Assembly: GCA_963827935.1 (NCBI GenBank)
Contig: CAWHCN010000017.1
Coordinates: 1,264,122-1,328,121 of the forward strand
Direction: 5' to 3'
Origin: DATFNV01 sp963827935
Lineage (GTDB): Bacteria > Planctomycetota > Planctomycetia > Gemmatales > Gemmataceae
Length of the DNA stretch: 64,000 bases
A program made the translations under genes and the position numbers. Positions 29,686 through 40,784 of this stretch are shown piece by piece (positions within the stretch are counted from its first letter, which is position 1; each line of letters begins with the position of its first letter). The notes beneath the pieces are model-generated. The model did not search any database, was not told where the DNA came from, and worked only from the letters and a program-made list of their open reading frames with translations.

Positions 29686-32600
29686 TCACTTGCCGCCAGG
29701 CGCCGCTGGCTTCCCCAGCAGCGCTTCCGCCTCTTTCAGGAAACCCTGCGCCTGGGCGTCTTGCGTCCAGCGCGGGTCCTTCATCCGCTCCCGCAGACGC
29801 TGCAACTCCGCCTGGGCTTCCTTGGCGTGGCCGAGGTGCTGCTGCGTCATGGCCAGGAAGGCGAGGTCGGCGGGGACTAAGCCTTTGAACAGGATCTCAT
29901 TGATCGGATTCGAGCGCAGGAGCGTCGCCAGGGCCTTCTCGTAATTGCCGACGCGGTAGTAGGCCACGCCCAGCGTATTGAGGAAATAGCCGATCGTCGG
30001 TTCGAGCTGACAGGCTGCCTCGCTGTAGCTCAGGGCCTTCTGGTAGTCAGCCGGCGTGCGGCCGGGCATTTTCACCAGTGCCCAGGCAAGCTCGTTGATT
30101 GGCCACGGATTTTCGGGATGCACCTCGGCGGCAGCAAGGGCCTCACGCCGTCCTGCCAGACTTAGCCCGTGCGTGGTTCGCACGCGCTCCAGGACATCGG
30201 CGCGAAGGCCGACTTGCTGGAAGAGATCGGCCACCAGAGCATTGGCGTCCCGGCGCTGCTGGATTTCGGGGGAGATGATCGTCGTCTCCCACAGAATGAT
30301 GGCACCATCGTTACCCGTAGCCAGGCGCTGGCCGTCGGGGCTGAACGCCACGTGGCCGACCCAACGGGCATGGCCCTTGAGGGAGAACAGCTCCTTCCCG
30401 CTCACGCTGTCCCAGATCTTCACCGTATTGTCGTAGCTCCCCGACGCCAGGCGCTGGCCGTCCGGGCTGAACGCCACGCTCAAGACATGATCGGCATGGC
30501 CCTTGAGGGAGAGCAGTTCCTTGCCGGTCACGCTGTCCCAGATCTTCACCGTCTTGTCCTGGCTCCCCGAAGCCAGGCGTTGGCCGTCCGGGCTGAACGC
30601 CACGCTCGAAACCGGGCTAGCATGGCCCTTGATGGCGAGCAGTTCCTTGCCCGTCGCGCTGTCCAAGATCTTGATCTCTCCGGGCTTGCCGGGTTCGCCC
30701 CCGGCGCTGGCTAGGCGCTGGCCGTCCGGGCTGAACGCCACCCTCAAAACAAAACTGGCATGGCCCTTGAGGGTGAACTGCTCCTTGCCGGTGGCGCTGT
30801 CCCAGATCTTGATCTCTCCGGGCTTGCCAGGTTCGCCCCCGGCGCTGGCGAGCGCTGGCCGTCCGGGCTGAACGCCACGCTGTGGACCGCAGCACCATGC
30901 TTGACCGCACCAGCATGCTTCAAGGAGAACAGTTCCTTGCCGGTCGCGCTGTCCCAGATCTTCACCGTGTTATCCCTGCTCCCCGAAGCCAGGCGCTGGC
31001 CGTCCGGGCTGAACGCCACGCTCGTGACCGGACCGGCATGGCCCTTGAGAGCGAACAGCTCCTTGCCGGTCGCGCTGTCCCAGATCTTCACCGCCAAGGC
31101 AGAGCCGCCAGACGCCAGACGCTGGCCGTCCGGGCTGAACGCCACGCTGTAGACCGCGCCCTGGCCCTTGAGGGGGAACAGCTCCTTGCCGCTCACGCTG
31201 TCCCAGATCTTCACCGTTGGGTCAAAGCTCCCCGAAGCCAGGCGCTGGCCGTCCGGGCTGAACGCCACGCTCTTGACCCAATTGGTTTGCCCCTTGAGGG
31301 CGAACAGCTCCTTGCCGGTCGCGCTGTCCCAGATCTTTACCGTCTTGTCCCAACTCCCCGAAGCAAGGCGCTGGCCGTCCGGGCTGAACGCCACGCTTGA
31401 GACCCGATCGGTATGCCCCTTGAGGGAAAACAGTTCCTTGCCGGTCGCCGTGTCCCAGATCTTCACCGTCTTGTCATCACTCCCCAAAGCCAGGCGCTGG
31501 CCGTCCGGGCTGAACGCCACGCCCGGGTCGTAACCGGCCTTGACGGAGAGCAGCTCCTTGCCGGTCGCGCTGTCCCAGATCTTCAGCATGGCGTCCGGTG
31601 CCATGCGACACCAGGAAGCCAGACGCTGGCCGTCCGGGCTGAACGCCACGCTGTTGACCCAATTGGTATGCCCCTTGAGGGAGAACAGCTCCTTGCCGGT
31701 GGCGCTGTCCCAGATCTTCACCGTCTTGTCCCAACTCCCCGACGCTATGCGCTGGCCGTCCGGGCTGAACGCCACGCTCCAGACCTGACCGGTATGCCCC
31801 TTGAGGGCGAACAGCTCCTTGCCGGTGGCGCAGTCCCAGACCTTCACCGTCTTGTCGAAGCTCCCCGAAACCAGGCGCCGGCCATCCGGGCTGAACGCCA
31901 CGCTCGCCTGGAAACCGGCCTTGAGGGAGAGCAGTTCCTTGCCGGTCACGCTATCCCAGATCTTCACCACCCCGTCCATGCCCCACGAAGCCAGGCGCTG
32001 GCCGTCTCGGCTGAACGCCACGCTGCTGACCCCAAGCGGATCGCCCGTGGTGAGCGTGACCAGCTCCTTGCCGGTTACGCTGTCCCAGATCTTCACCGTG
32101 TTGTCTCGGCATCCGCCAGCGAGGTTTTTGCCGTCCGGGCTGAAGATGACGCCGTAGGCGCCCTCAAGCGTCAGTGCTTCGGAATGACATAAGCGGTGCA
32201 GGTAGTACCACTCGAAGCCGCGCAGGTCTCGACCTGCCGCCTCCTTGGGCACCTCATCGAGCAACTCGCGGGCGCGGCCGACATTGTTCTCATCCCAGTA
32301 ACGCTGGGCCAGATTCATGCCGGCCGCGTAGGCGGTGAGACGAGCCTCATCGCGCTCGCTGCTCTGCGTCCGTCTTTGATGCCAGGGCCTCTCGGTTCGC
32401 CTCATCCGCCGCGATGCGCCGCTGGTCAGTTTCGTGTTCCGCCGAAGTCGCCCACACCGCCAGCAAGGCGCTTACGACGGTGCCTGCGATCAGCAGGATC
32501 GCGAACGCCGCCGCGGTGACGAGTGCCTTTCGGTGCTTGCGGGCAAACTTGCTCAGCCGATAGCGCGCACTCGGCGGGCACGCCTCGACCGGCTCGTCGG

Positions 32601-33792
32601 CCAGGTAACGCTCCACGTCGCGGGCCAGGCCGCTGGCGGTGTCGTAGCGGCGCGAGCGGTCTTTTTCCAGGCACTTCATGACGATCCAGTCGATCTCGCC
32701 GCGGACCAGGTTCAAGAGGCGGGCCGGCTCGGTCTTGCGTGCGGCCGCGATCTTGGGCAGGTTGTTGGAGCTGCTCAGCCGGGCGCTGGGCCGCGGCGGT
32801 TCCTCGTGCTTGATCAGCCGCACCAGCTCGTCCAGGGCCGCCTGCGCGCAGCCGTTTTCGCTCCAGCGGCGTCGTCCCGGTCAATAGCTCGTAGAGCAAC
32901 ACGCCGAGCGAGTAGATGTCGCTGCGCGTGTCCACGCCGAAGGCGTTCATCTCCGCCTGCTCGGGGCTCATGTACTCGAAGGTGCCGACCAGGGTGCCAA
33001 ACTGAGTGAACAGCGTCTTTTCCGTGAGCCGCTGCTCGATCGCCTTGGCCACGCCGAAGTCGATCACCTTGGGCACCGGCTTATCGTCGTACATCGTCAC
33101 CAGCACGTTGGACGGCTTGACATCGCGGTGAATGATCCCCTTCTGGTGAGCGTGCTGGATGGCCTGGCAGACCGGCACGAAGAGGGCCAGGCGCTCGCGC
33201 GGCGTGAGTTGGTTGTCGTCGCAGTAGCGGGTGATGGGGACGCCGTGGACCAACTCCATGACGAAGTAGGGTCTTCCTTCCGAGCCGGAAGCGTGAGCGA
33301 CGGTTCGACCCACCGTCGCTGACGCTTCCGGCTCGGATCGGATCGTGCCGGCATCGAGCACCCGGGCAATGTTCTGATGATCCATCATCGCCAGCGCTTG
33401 CCGCTCCGCCTCGAAGCGGGCGATAACCTGCTTGCTATCCAGGCCGGGCTTGATGATCTTGAGCGCCACCCTGCGGCGGACCGGCTCAAGCTGCTCGGCC
33501 ATGTAGACGACACCCATGCCGCCCTCGCCGATTTGCTGGAGCAGCTTGTACGGGCCGATGATGGTCCCTGGACCTTCGGCGGGGAGAGGGCCGGGCGTCG
33601 TGAGGGGAAGGGCCGACGGCGGCGCATCCAGAACGCCGCCCGCGGCCTCATGCGCCGCCAGCAGGGCTTCGAGGCGCGCCCGCAGCGCTGCGTCCTCGCC
33701 GCAGGCGCCATCCAGGTAGGCGGCGCGCTCGGCGGGGGTCGGTTTTTCCAGGGCGGCGGCGAAGAAGCCTCTTCGCGATCGGTGGTCGGCAT
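29686..33792 (-). CDS. Ser/Thr protein kinase with WD40 propellers and TPR tail (frame interrupted about four times)
   Basis: The start MPTTDRE at 33792 follows CAGGAG. A short N-terminal helical region leads to the kinase domain (IGEGGMGVVYMAEQ, VALKIIK, HRDVKPSNVLV, DFGVAKA, SPEQAEM), then one membrane helix (ALVTAAAFAILLIAGTVVSAL), about 15 WD40 blades with near-identical repeats (VAFSPDGQRLASGS, TVKIWDSATGKEL) and a TPR-like tail. Frames change near 33775, 32830, 32400 and 30850. The total is about 1,370 residues, normal for this planctomycete family. The gene follows an ECF sigma factor gene. A 59-bp palindrome is inserted in frame in the kinase domain (33279-33337). Confidence 0.88.
33279..33337. 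repeat. Palindromic element inserted in frame within the kinase domain
   Basis: Arms 33279-33304 and 33312-33337 are 26 nt each, pair with a single mismatch and leave a 7-nt loop. The insertion codes for roughly RSEPEASATVGRTVAHASGS between DAGT and EGRPYFVMEL, where related kinases have only two or three residues. Confidence 0.85.
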
Positions 33793-33879
33793 GGCGGTGC
33801 TCCTGAACCAGTTCTACCCCTCCATGCGCATTCCGCCGCCGAAATTGTTCCAGGAAAACTGGGATTCGTTTGTCAGATT

Positions 33880-33983
33880 GCATCGTTGCAGTCGTTGCAT
33901 GCAACGGCTGCAACGATGCAACGATCCAGCTGCATCGTTGCAACCGTTGCATGCATTGCATGCATTGCATGCATTGCATGCAT
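33880..33983. repeat. 40-nt palindrome and 9-bp tandem repeats between sigma factor and kinase genes
   Basis: 33880-33919 is a loopless palindrome (GCATCGTTGCAGTCGTTGCA against its complement, one wobble). 33948-33983 holds four exact copies of TGCATGCAT. More GCAACGATG-type half sites lie between. It is all non-coding and just upstream of the kinase start. Confidence 0.85.
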
Positions 33984-34026
33984 TGCGAGGCCGTGGGCAT
34001 GGCTGCAACGGTGCAACGATGCAACG

Positions 34027-34542
34027 TCAGGTCAAGTCGCTGCCTTTGCGTATCTCTTCGTGCAGCCAGGCCCGGGCGTAGGTCCACCAGCGATTGGCCG
34101 TTGTGACCGAGATTCCCAGCGTTTCGGCCGCCTCTTCGATGGTCATGCCTGCGAAGTAGCGCAGTTTCACCAGCTGCGCCTTGGGCGGGTCGCGGGCCTC
34201 TAGCCGGTCGAGCGCCTCGTCCAGCGCCAGCGAGCGGCTCGCTTCGCTCGACATCGACAGCTGCTCGATGTCGAGATCGACTCGTTGTCGATCACCGCCG
34301 CGTTTGAGGCTGTGCTTGCGGCGGGCGTTCTCGACCAGGATACGACGCATGGCCTCGGCCGCGGCGGCAAAAAAGTGACGGCGATTCTCGAACTGCTGGT
34401 CGCCCACCAGGCGGAGGTACGCCTCATGAACCAGTGCGGTGGCGTCGAGCGTTTGCCCCGGCTTCTCGTGGGCGAGCTGGGCAGCGGCCAGCCGGCGCAG
34501 CTCGTCGTACACCAGGGGCAGTAGTGGTTCGCCACGATCCAT
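34027..34542 (-). CDS. ECF RNA polymerase sigma factor (planctomycete Sigma70_ECF type)
   Basis: This 171-residue protein shows region 2 (LLPLVYDELRRLAAAQLAHE..., ALVHEAYLRLVGD) and region 4 (LVKLRYFAGMTIEEAAETLG, a helix-turn-helix). The start at 34542 follows GGAGGG. The N-terminus is short by some 15 residues compared with usual members. The gene directly precedes the Ser/Thr kinase-WD40 gene, the standard arrangement in planctomycetes, where the kinase is thought to control the sigma factor. The 40-nt palindrome between them may be a control site or a transcript hairpin. Confidence 0.92.
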   Translation of the reverse strand: MDRGEPLLPLVYDELRRLAAAQLAHEKPGQTLDATALVHEAYLRLVGDQQFENRRHFFAAAAEAMRRILVENARRKHSLKRGGDRQRVDLDIEQLSMSSEASRSLALDEALDRLEARDPPKAQLVKLRYFAGMTIEEAAETLGISVTTANRWWTYARAWLHEEIRKGSDLT

Positions 34543-34619
34543 GAATCCCTCCGTTCGGATGAGCCGCCGGAAAAAACAGCGGGCGACGAGGGACTGCCCC
34601 CGAGCGGTGCGCTCGATGA

Positions 34620-37600
34620 CTACCTTTCCGGGCGCAGCGCCTTCTCCATGAACTCCAGCACCAGCCGCTCATAATGCTTCGGCGTGAACCCGCCGTGCCC
34701 GGCGCGGATAGATCATAACGTCGAACTCCTTGTCGGCCTTCTGAAGGGCCTCCATCAGTTGCAAGGCATTTTGCAGGTGGACATTGTCGTCCATGCCGCC
34801 GTGGACGATCAGCAGGCGGCCGTGCAGGTCCTTCGCCGCCTTGACGACCGAGGTGGCATCGTAACCCTCCGGGTTCTCCTGCGGCGTGTTCATGTAGCGC
34901 TCGGTGTAGATGGAATCGTAGTTGCGCCAGTCGGTGACGGCGGCGGTGGCCACGCCGGCGGCGAACAGCTGGCTGTGCGTGAGGGCATAGGCGGTCAGGA
35001 AGCCGCCGTAGCTGGCTCCGCTCAGGCCGATGCGGGCCCCGTCGGCCCAGGGATGGCCGGTCAGCCATTTCACCGCCGTTTCCAGGTCCTTCAACTCCTG
35101 CACTCCCAGCTTGCGGTAGGCGGTCCAGGCTGCCCGCTGACCTTGATCGGTGGCGCTGCGCGGATCGACGTGAAAAACGACAAAGCCCAGCTGGGCCAGC
35201 ATTTCATCGTGGAGCCGGCCGCCCTGCCAGCGATCGCGGACATCCGGCAAATGCGGACCGCCATAGACTTGCATCCACACCGGGTAGCGGCGCTTCGGAT
35301 CGAAGTCGGGTGGTTTCAGCAAACTGCCGTCCAGCACGAAGCCGTCCGGCGTCTTGATCCGCACTAGCTCGAAGATGCCGGTGCGGTACTCTTCGCGGCT
35401 GTAGACCGGGTTGGTGTCCAGCATGCGGGCCGGGCTGCCGTCCGCCCGGCACAGGCGGACCTTCGCCGGCCCGGCGTGGCTGCTCCACCGATCAACGAAC
35501 AGATTGCCCTTCGGGCTGACGGCCACATGATGGTCGCCCGGTGCGGCTGTCAGCCGTTCCAGGCCGCTGCCGTCGAGCTTGATGCGATAGAGGTTCGACG
35601 CCAGAGGGGCTGTCCTTCTTGGCGGTGAAGTAGACCCAGCCGCTCTTCTCATCCACCAATTCGACGGGATGGCTCTGAAACGGTCCCATGGTGACTTCCC
35701 ATTCGCCGCCGTGTGACCGGGCCCTTCAGCTTGCCGTCGGCATCGTAGTGGTACAGGTGGTTCCAGCCGGTACGGGCGCTGGCGAGCAGGAACAAGCCGT
35801 CCTTCAGAAAGACAGGCGGGCCAGGGTCATCGACCCAGGCCTTGGTGGTCTCGCGGAACAGGCGCTTGACTTGCCCGTCCGTCGCCACGGTGCAGAAATC
35901 AAGCCAGGTCTGGGCCCGGTCCTGGACGTAGAGATAAGCCCTCTGACTATCGGGCCACCAGCCGGCGCGGACGAGGAGTGACGCGGTGTCGGAATAGTTG
36001 CCGAGATCGGCCCAATGGATCGTTCCGCCGGCGGCGGCCACCAGGCCCAGTTTCACCAGCGGATTCGCCTGCCCTGCCTTGGGGTAGCGCGTGTTCTCCA
36101 CCTGCTGCCCGAGCGGAATTTCATCGACAATCCGAAACGGGTGTACCGGAGCATCTTCGAAGCGGAGGAAAGCCAGGTGCCGCGAATCGGGACTCCACCA
36201 GAAGGCACGCGGGCCGCGATCGAAGATCTCCTCGCCATAAACCCAGTCGGCCAGTCCGTTCGAGACGGTGGCGCTGCCGTCGATCGTCAGGGCCCGTTCG
36301 GACTGGGTGGCGATGTCGGTGGCGTAAAGGTTGCCGTTACGCACATGGGCCACGAACTGGCCATCGGGGCTAAACTGGGCGACCTCCTTGGCCCCGGGCG
36401 CCTTGGTGAGGCGGACGACCTTGCCGCCGTCCAGTGGGCAATAATAAAGATCGCTGGCATGCTCCAAAAGTGCCGCCGTCCGCTGCGGGTTCAGGTGGCT
36501 CGGGACGGCGTCGGCCAGGCCCTTGGCGGCCTCCCTACCGATGGTCGGCACGGCGGCCAGGGCCGTGACGACCTTATCGGAGTCGAAAAAAAGCTGACAG
36601 CGGCCGGTCAGGGCTTGGACCTTGTATAGGCGACCCTCCTTCTTCTGTAAGAAGTGCTCACCGTCGTCCAGCCAGGTCAGCCCCATCATCGGCGAGCCGC
36701 TGAAATTCGGCGGCGGGCTCGACCCATAGAGCGTCTCGAACGTGATCGGCTTGTTGAGAGTGCGCTCCTCCGGCAAGGGGCGAATCCGGGTCGTCGTCAG
36801 CGGCGTGAAGGCCGGCAAACGCAGCACCGGATAGTCCTGTCCCTCCTTGAGCACCGCATCGAAGAAGTTCCACGTGACCAGCCCGTCGGCCGACTGCGGC
36901 TCGAGCAGATATGCGGCCAGGCTGCCGAGCGGCTGACCGGTGCGGACCACGATGGTGCCGGCCTCGATGCGGCGCAACTCCGGGCGTACTGTCGCCTCCA
37001 ACTCAACCGCCTGGTGCTTCTGGAATTCCGGATTTCTTTTGATGCGGTCGATCCGGTAGGCCTGGACGTCCAGCTCGATGTCTTCGCGCAGCTCCTCGAC
37101 TTGGATGCCGTGCCGCTGGAGGTTTGACGTTATGGCTTGCAGAGTCGGTCCGAAGAGCCCCTCTCCCCGGTACTCCGGGGAGAGGGGTTGGGGTGAGGGG
37201 TTCTTCGGCCCCTCACCCCCGGCCCCTCTCCCCGGAGTACCGGGGAGAGGGGAGCGGGTTGGGATCAGGTAGGCATACGGCCGGCTTACGCTGAGGGTCG
37301 GCTCGACACCGCCCAGGTATTGGACCTCGTATTCCTTCGGCACGCCGGTGGAACGGCGCTTGCCGTCCTTGACCTCCTCGACGAAGCCGAGCAGTTGATG
37401 CGGCCGGCCAAAGGGTACGGCTTTGGAGCGGAGGACGATCCGGTCGGTCGGCTTCGGCTCCATGCCGGCCCGAGTCGTGTCGTCACGCACCTCGGTCAGC
37501 AGTTTGGCGATTTGCCCCTTGTTCGCAGCCGCGGATTCGCAAATCGCCTGGACGAAGGCCCGCGAGGCCAGCACACGCTCCTTGTAGGAGGCATAGGAGT

Positions 37601-38495
37601 ACGACTCGGACAGGACCGCAAGCCGGTTGCGAAGGCCGACATAGTGGATGCTGTACCGCGGCGTGGGCGGCACGGTTTCCCAGAGGGTGCGGTCAGCGGA
37701 GAGGATGCCGTAGAAATAAGATCGATAGCCGGCCTCTTTTTCGAGCCGCCGCCCGGCATCGGGTAGCAGCGTGTCGCGGACCTCGCCGACAATCCGCGGA
37801 TCGCCCGCCGGACAACGGCCCCCTTCGTAGGTGATCGTGTAGCGATGGAACGAGCCGTTGGTCGTGTGGCAGTCGATGAAGACCGCGGGGTTCCACTGGT
37901 TAAGAAAACGGACCAGGCTGCGCACCTCGGGACTTTCCAGCTTGACAAAGTCGCGATTGAGGTCGAACCCCTGGGCGTTGGCGCGGATGCCGACGCCCTC
38001 AGCCGGTCCCACCTGTTCCGGCCGATGGTCCTTCGCCATCCGCTCGTTGCCGTCGGCGTTGAAGATGGGAGCGAAGACGAGCACCAGGTCCTTCAGCAGG
38101 GGCCGCACCTTGGCCGTGGCCAGGTCGCGGGCCAGCATAAGGAGCGCTTCCTTGCCGTCGACCTCGCCGGCGTGGATGTCGCCCAGCGCGAAGACGACCA
38201 GTTTCTTGCTCTGCATGGCCTCGGCCGCCGTGGCGACCGGCGGATCGGCGACGATCAGCAGCGGCAGCTTGCGACCTTCCTGGCTGGTGCCCAGCGTGCC
38301 GACCCGGACCAGGGGCGATTCCTTCGCCAGGCGATCGCAAAAGTCGAGAACGTCGGCATGCCGTGCGGTGGCTCGGTAGTCGCTGGTTTCGGCCACGGTG
38401 CGGGGCAATTCGCCGCGGGCCGGCAGCGCGAACGGTGCACTCAGCAAGCAGAGCAGGGTCAAAAGACACCGATGGCGCACGGCGAATGGCTGCAC
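34620..38495 (-). CDS. Secreted fusion of M14 zinc carboxypeptidase and S9 dipeptidyl-peptidase-type protease (frame interrupted)
   Basis: After a signal peptide (MQPFAVRHRCLLTLLCLLSA) comes an M14 domain: GDIHAGEVDGKEA (zinc His, Glu), IDCHTTNGSFH (third zinc ligand) and SESYSY (catalytic Glu). Then follow a DPP-IV-like beta-propeller and an S9 catalytic domain: GASYGG (Ser), HGGMDDNVH (Asp) and GHGGFTPKHY (His). Frameshifts occur near 35700, 35610 and 34700; correcting the last restores the catalytic His and a stop at 34620. About 1,290 residues. A 95-bp palindromic element (37158-37252) is read in frame between the M14 domain and the propeller. Protein degradation outside the cytoplasm is inferred. 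Confidence 0.85.
37158..37252. repeat. Palindromic element inserted in frame within the peptidase gene
   Basis: Nested inverted repeats: each half carries CCTCTCCCCGG...CCGGGGAGAGG-type sequence, and the halves are inverted around TTCTTCGG. Translation gives a Pro/Gly/Arg-rich stretch (SPLPGTPGRGAGGEG... NPSPQPLSPEYRGEGL). Confidence 0.85.
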
Positions 38496-38777
38496 GAATT
38501 CACTCCCAGCGATGGGTTACGGTTTGCGGAAATCCTGTAGAAAACGAAGGGGGGAACGGGACATTCACCGCGGCGCAAGCGCGGCGGGGCATGGGGGGGC
38601 AGCGTAGCTGAGCGAGCCGGATGGACAAGGGAATAAGATGAATGTCTCCTGGTTTCGTGATGATCATGGCCCCACCTTGATCATTTTAATTCTGCCCCAG
38701 GCACAGGCGTGTCAAGGGAACGGGGAGTTCAACTTCAGAGAGGGACGCGGCCCTCGAACTGCAAAGACATTCCGTCT

Positions 38778-40784
38778 TTAAGCTTCCTGGCACCTTTCTT
38801 CGCCCGCCGCCAGGGCGGTCCCCGCCTGCTTCGCGCATTCCGCCATCTCGAGTTCGCCGGCGCACGGCAGGAGTTCCGGGTCGTCGGTATCCTTCAGTCC
38901 AAGCAACTCGTAGATCATGAATTCGCGCTGACGGCCTTTGACCACGACACGCCCGAGGGGGCGGGCGACGATTCGATCGCAAACCGCCTCGTACACGCTG
39001 TCGCTGATGCAGATCGTGCTGCCAAACTCCTTGTTCTGGCCCTCCAGGCGCGAGGCGACGTTGACTCCGTCGCCAATCACCGTGTAGCTGAAGCGCTCGG
39101 CGGAGCCGACGTTGCCGACCAGCACGGTCGCCGTGTTCAGGCCGATGCGCACGCGGATCGTCGGCCGGCCCTGGCGTGACCATTCCTGATTCAGCTTCTC
39201 CATGCGGCGTGCCACACGCATGGCGCCGGCGCAGGCGCGGAGCACGTGATCCTCTCTCGGGAGCGGTGCCCCCCAGAAGGCCATCACGGCATCGCCGATG
39301 AATTTGTCGACCGTGCCATGCTCCACGGCGATTGCCTCGGTCACCGTGGAGAAATACTCGGAGAGCTGCCGCAGCAGGTCTTGCGGTGCCATCTCTTCCG
39401 CGTGCCCGGAGAAGTTCTCCAGGTCGCAAAAGAATATGGTGAGTGCGCGTGCTTCGACCCCCAGTCCCAGGGATTGGCCGGACTCGACCAGTTGGCGGAC
39501 GATGTCCAGCGGCACATACTGGGCGAACGTCTTGAGGGCATTGCGCAGCAACGAAAAACCACCCTGCAAATCGGCAACCTCGCGGATGTTCGATGGACTC
39601 ACCTCGGTGTCGATGAACTTGAGCTGCTGGATCGCCTCCAATTGCCGCGAAGCGTTCTCCAGGCCACGCGACAGACCTCGGGCCAGCAAGTAAATCAGCA
39701 GCAGCTCCAGCATCAGCAAGAAGAAGATCACCACGGCGATGGTTTGGTTCGTTCTCTTGAGCTCGCCGACAAAATCGTCGGTCGGGGTGATCACAACGAC
39801 CTGCCAGCGACGGCCAAATTCCTGGGGAAAATCCCGGAAGGAAATGCTCAATTCCTCTCCCGTCGAGGCGGTAAAGCGAAAATTGTTCTGCTCTGACTCG
39901 CCCTTCCGCTGGCGAACGGCCTCCCGAATCCGGGAATCGTCGCTCTCAGCGAGGGTGACGAATTCGACTGCGTTCTTCGTCCTGCGCAGGCCTTTCTCCG
40001 GATTGGGGTGCACGATGATCCTGCCGTCCTGGTGTGCGATGAGGGTCAGGCTGTTCTTGCTGACCCGGTTGTCTTCGAGAAACTGCGAGAGGACATTCAG
40101 CGTGATGCTGGCATCGACAATGCCGAGAAACTCACCGTTCCGCACGATGGGAACACACACAGACATGATCGGAGAGCCCGTGATCGGACTGATGTACGGA
40201 TCGCCGATCATCACCCGGCCGGTTTCTTTCGTCCGCTTGTAGTGCGCCAGCTTCCGGCCATCGTAATCGAGCTCCTCATCCAGCCGGTCGATCACGTTTG
40301 GCCAGGTGTCGAATAAGAGCCGATGATGACGACGCGCTGGACCGTCGGCGTCGAGGTTGGCCGAAAGCCAGTTCGCTTCTGCGGGGATTCGAGGATCGGA
40401 ACGGCGGCGACCCGCGTCGATGCGAGTCACGGCGCGAAAGTAACCATCCTCGAAGCTGACGTGGAACCCATCAATCTGCTCGGCCGAGGTCAAGCTCTGG
40501 TACAGCAGCTCGCGGCTCGCTTCGGTCCTGAAGAAGTTCGGGTCGGTCTCGACCACCTCGGCCACGATCTTGACGGTGCCGAGAACCGGGTGGATCAGAT
40601 TCTTCGTTGCCTTGATGCTGTTTTCCTGAGACCGGGCGATCCGCTCCTCCAGCATGTTGTGGATCGCCTTCGAGTTCTTGTAATGGCCGAACCACAGGAT
40701 AAACACCAGGACCGGGACGATCAAAACAGCAAGACCGATGGTGATGACCGTGCTCAACCCCGGCTTGTTCGAGTGCCTGGACAA
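38778..40784 (-). CDS. Membrane adenylate/guanylate cyclase with Cache-type sensor
   Basis: This 668-residue protein has an N-terminal membrane helix (ITIGLAVLIVPVLVFILWF), a periplasmic double-Cache-like sensor of about 320 residues (TGRVMIGDPYISPITGSPIM, GRIIVHPNPEKG), a second helix (TIAVVIFFLLMLELLLIYLL), a HAMP-like linker and a class III cyclase domain. Metal-binding Asp residues are in FFCDLENFSG and DKFIGDAVMAFWGAP, and the VIGDGVNVASRLE segment is typical. It should make cAMP or cGMP when the sensor binds a small ligand. The frame is intact. A short AAAGAC/GTCTTT hairpin lies just after the stop. Confidence 0.92.
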   Translation of the reverse strand: MSRHSNKPGLSTVITIGLAVLIVPVLVFILWFGHYKNSKAIHNMLEERIARSQENSIKATKNLIHPVLGTVKIVAEVVETDPNFFRTEASRELLYQSLTSAEQIDGFHVSFEDGYFRAVTRIDAGRRRSDPRIPAEANWLSANLDADGPARRHHRLLFDTWPNVIDRLDEELDYDGRKLAHYKRTKETGRVMIGDPYISPITGSPIMSVCVPIVRNGEFLGIVDASITLNVLSQFLEDNRVSKNSLTLIAHQDGRIIVHPNPEKGLRRTKNAVEFVTLAESDDSRIREAVRQRKGESEQNNFRFTASTGEELSISFRDFPQEFGRRWQVVVITPTDDFVGELKRTNQTIAVVIFFLLMLELLLIYLLARGLSRGLENASRQLEAIQQLKFIDTEVSPSNIREVADLQGGFSLLRNALKTFAQYVPLDIVRQLVESGQSLGLGVEARALTIFFCDLENFSGHAEEMAPQDLLRQLSEYFSTVTEAIAVEHGTVDKFIGDAVMAFWGAPLPREDHVLRACAGAMRVARRMEKLNQEWSRQGRPTIRVRIGLNTATVLVGNVGSAERFSYTVIGDGVNVASRLEGQNKEFGSTICISDSVYEAVCDRIVARPLGRVVVKGRQREFMIYELLGLKDTDDPELLPCAGELEMAECAKQAGTALAAGEERCQEA

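Noticed and set aside
30169..32192. Long plus-strand open frames across the WD40 region
   Set aside because: They consist of the reverse complement of the WD40 unit repeated many times (LAVRAERHA-type) and have no independent support.
38640..38700. ATGATCA...TGATCAT hairpin as a terminator of the cyclase gene
   Set aside because: The T run is on the wrong side for the minus-strand gene, and the hairpin is about 80 bp from the stop codon; too weak to annotate.
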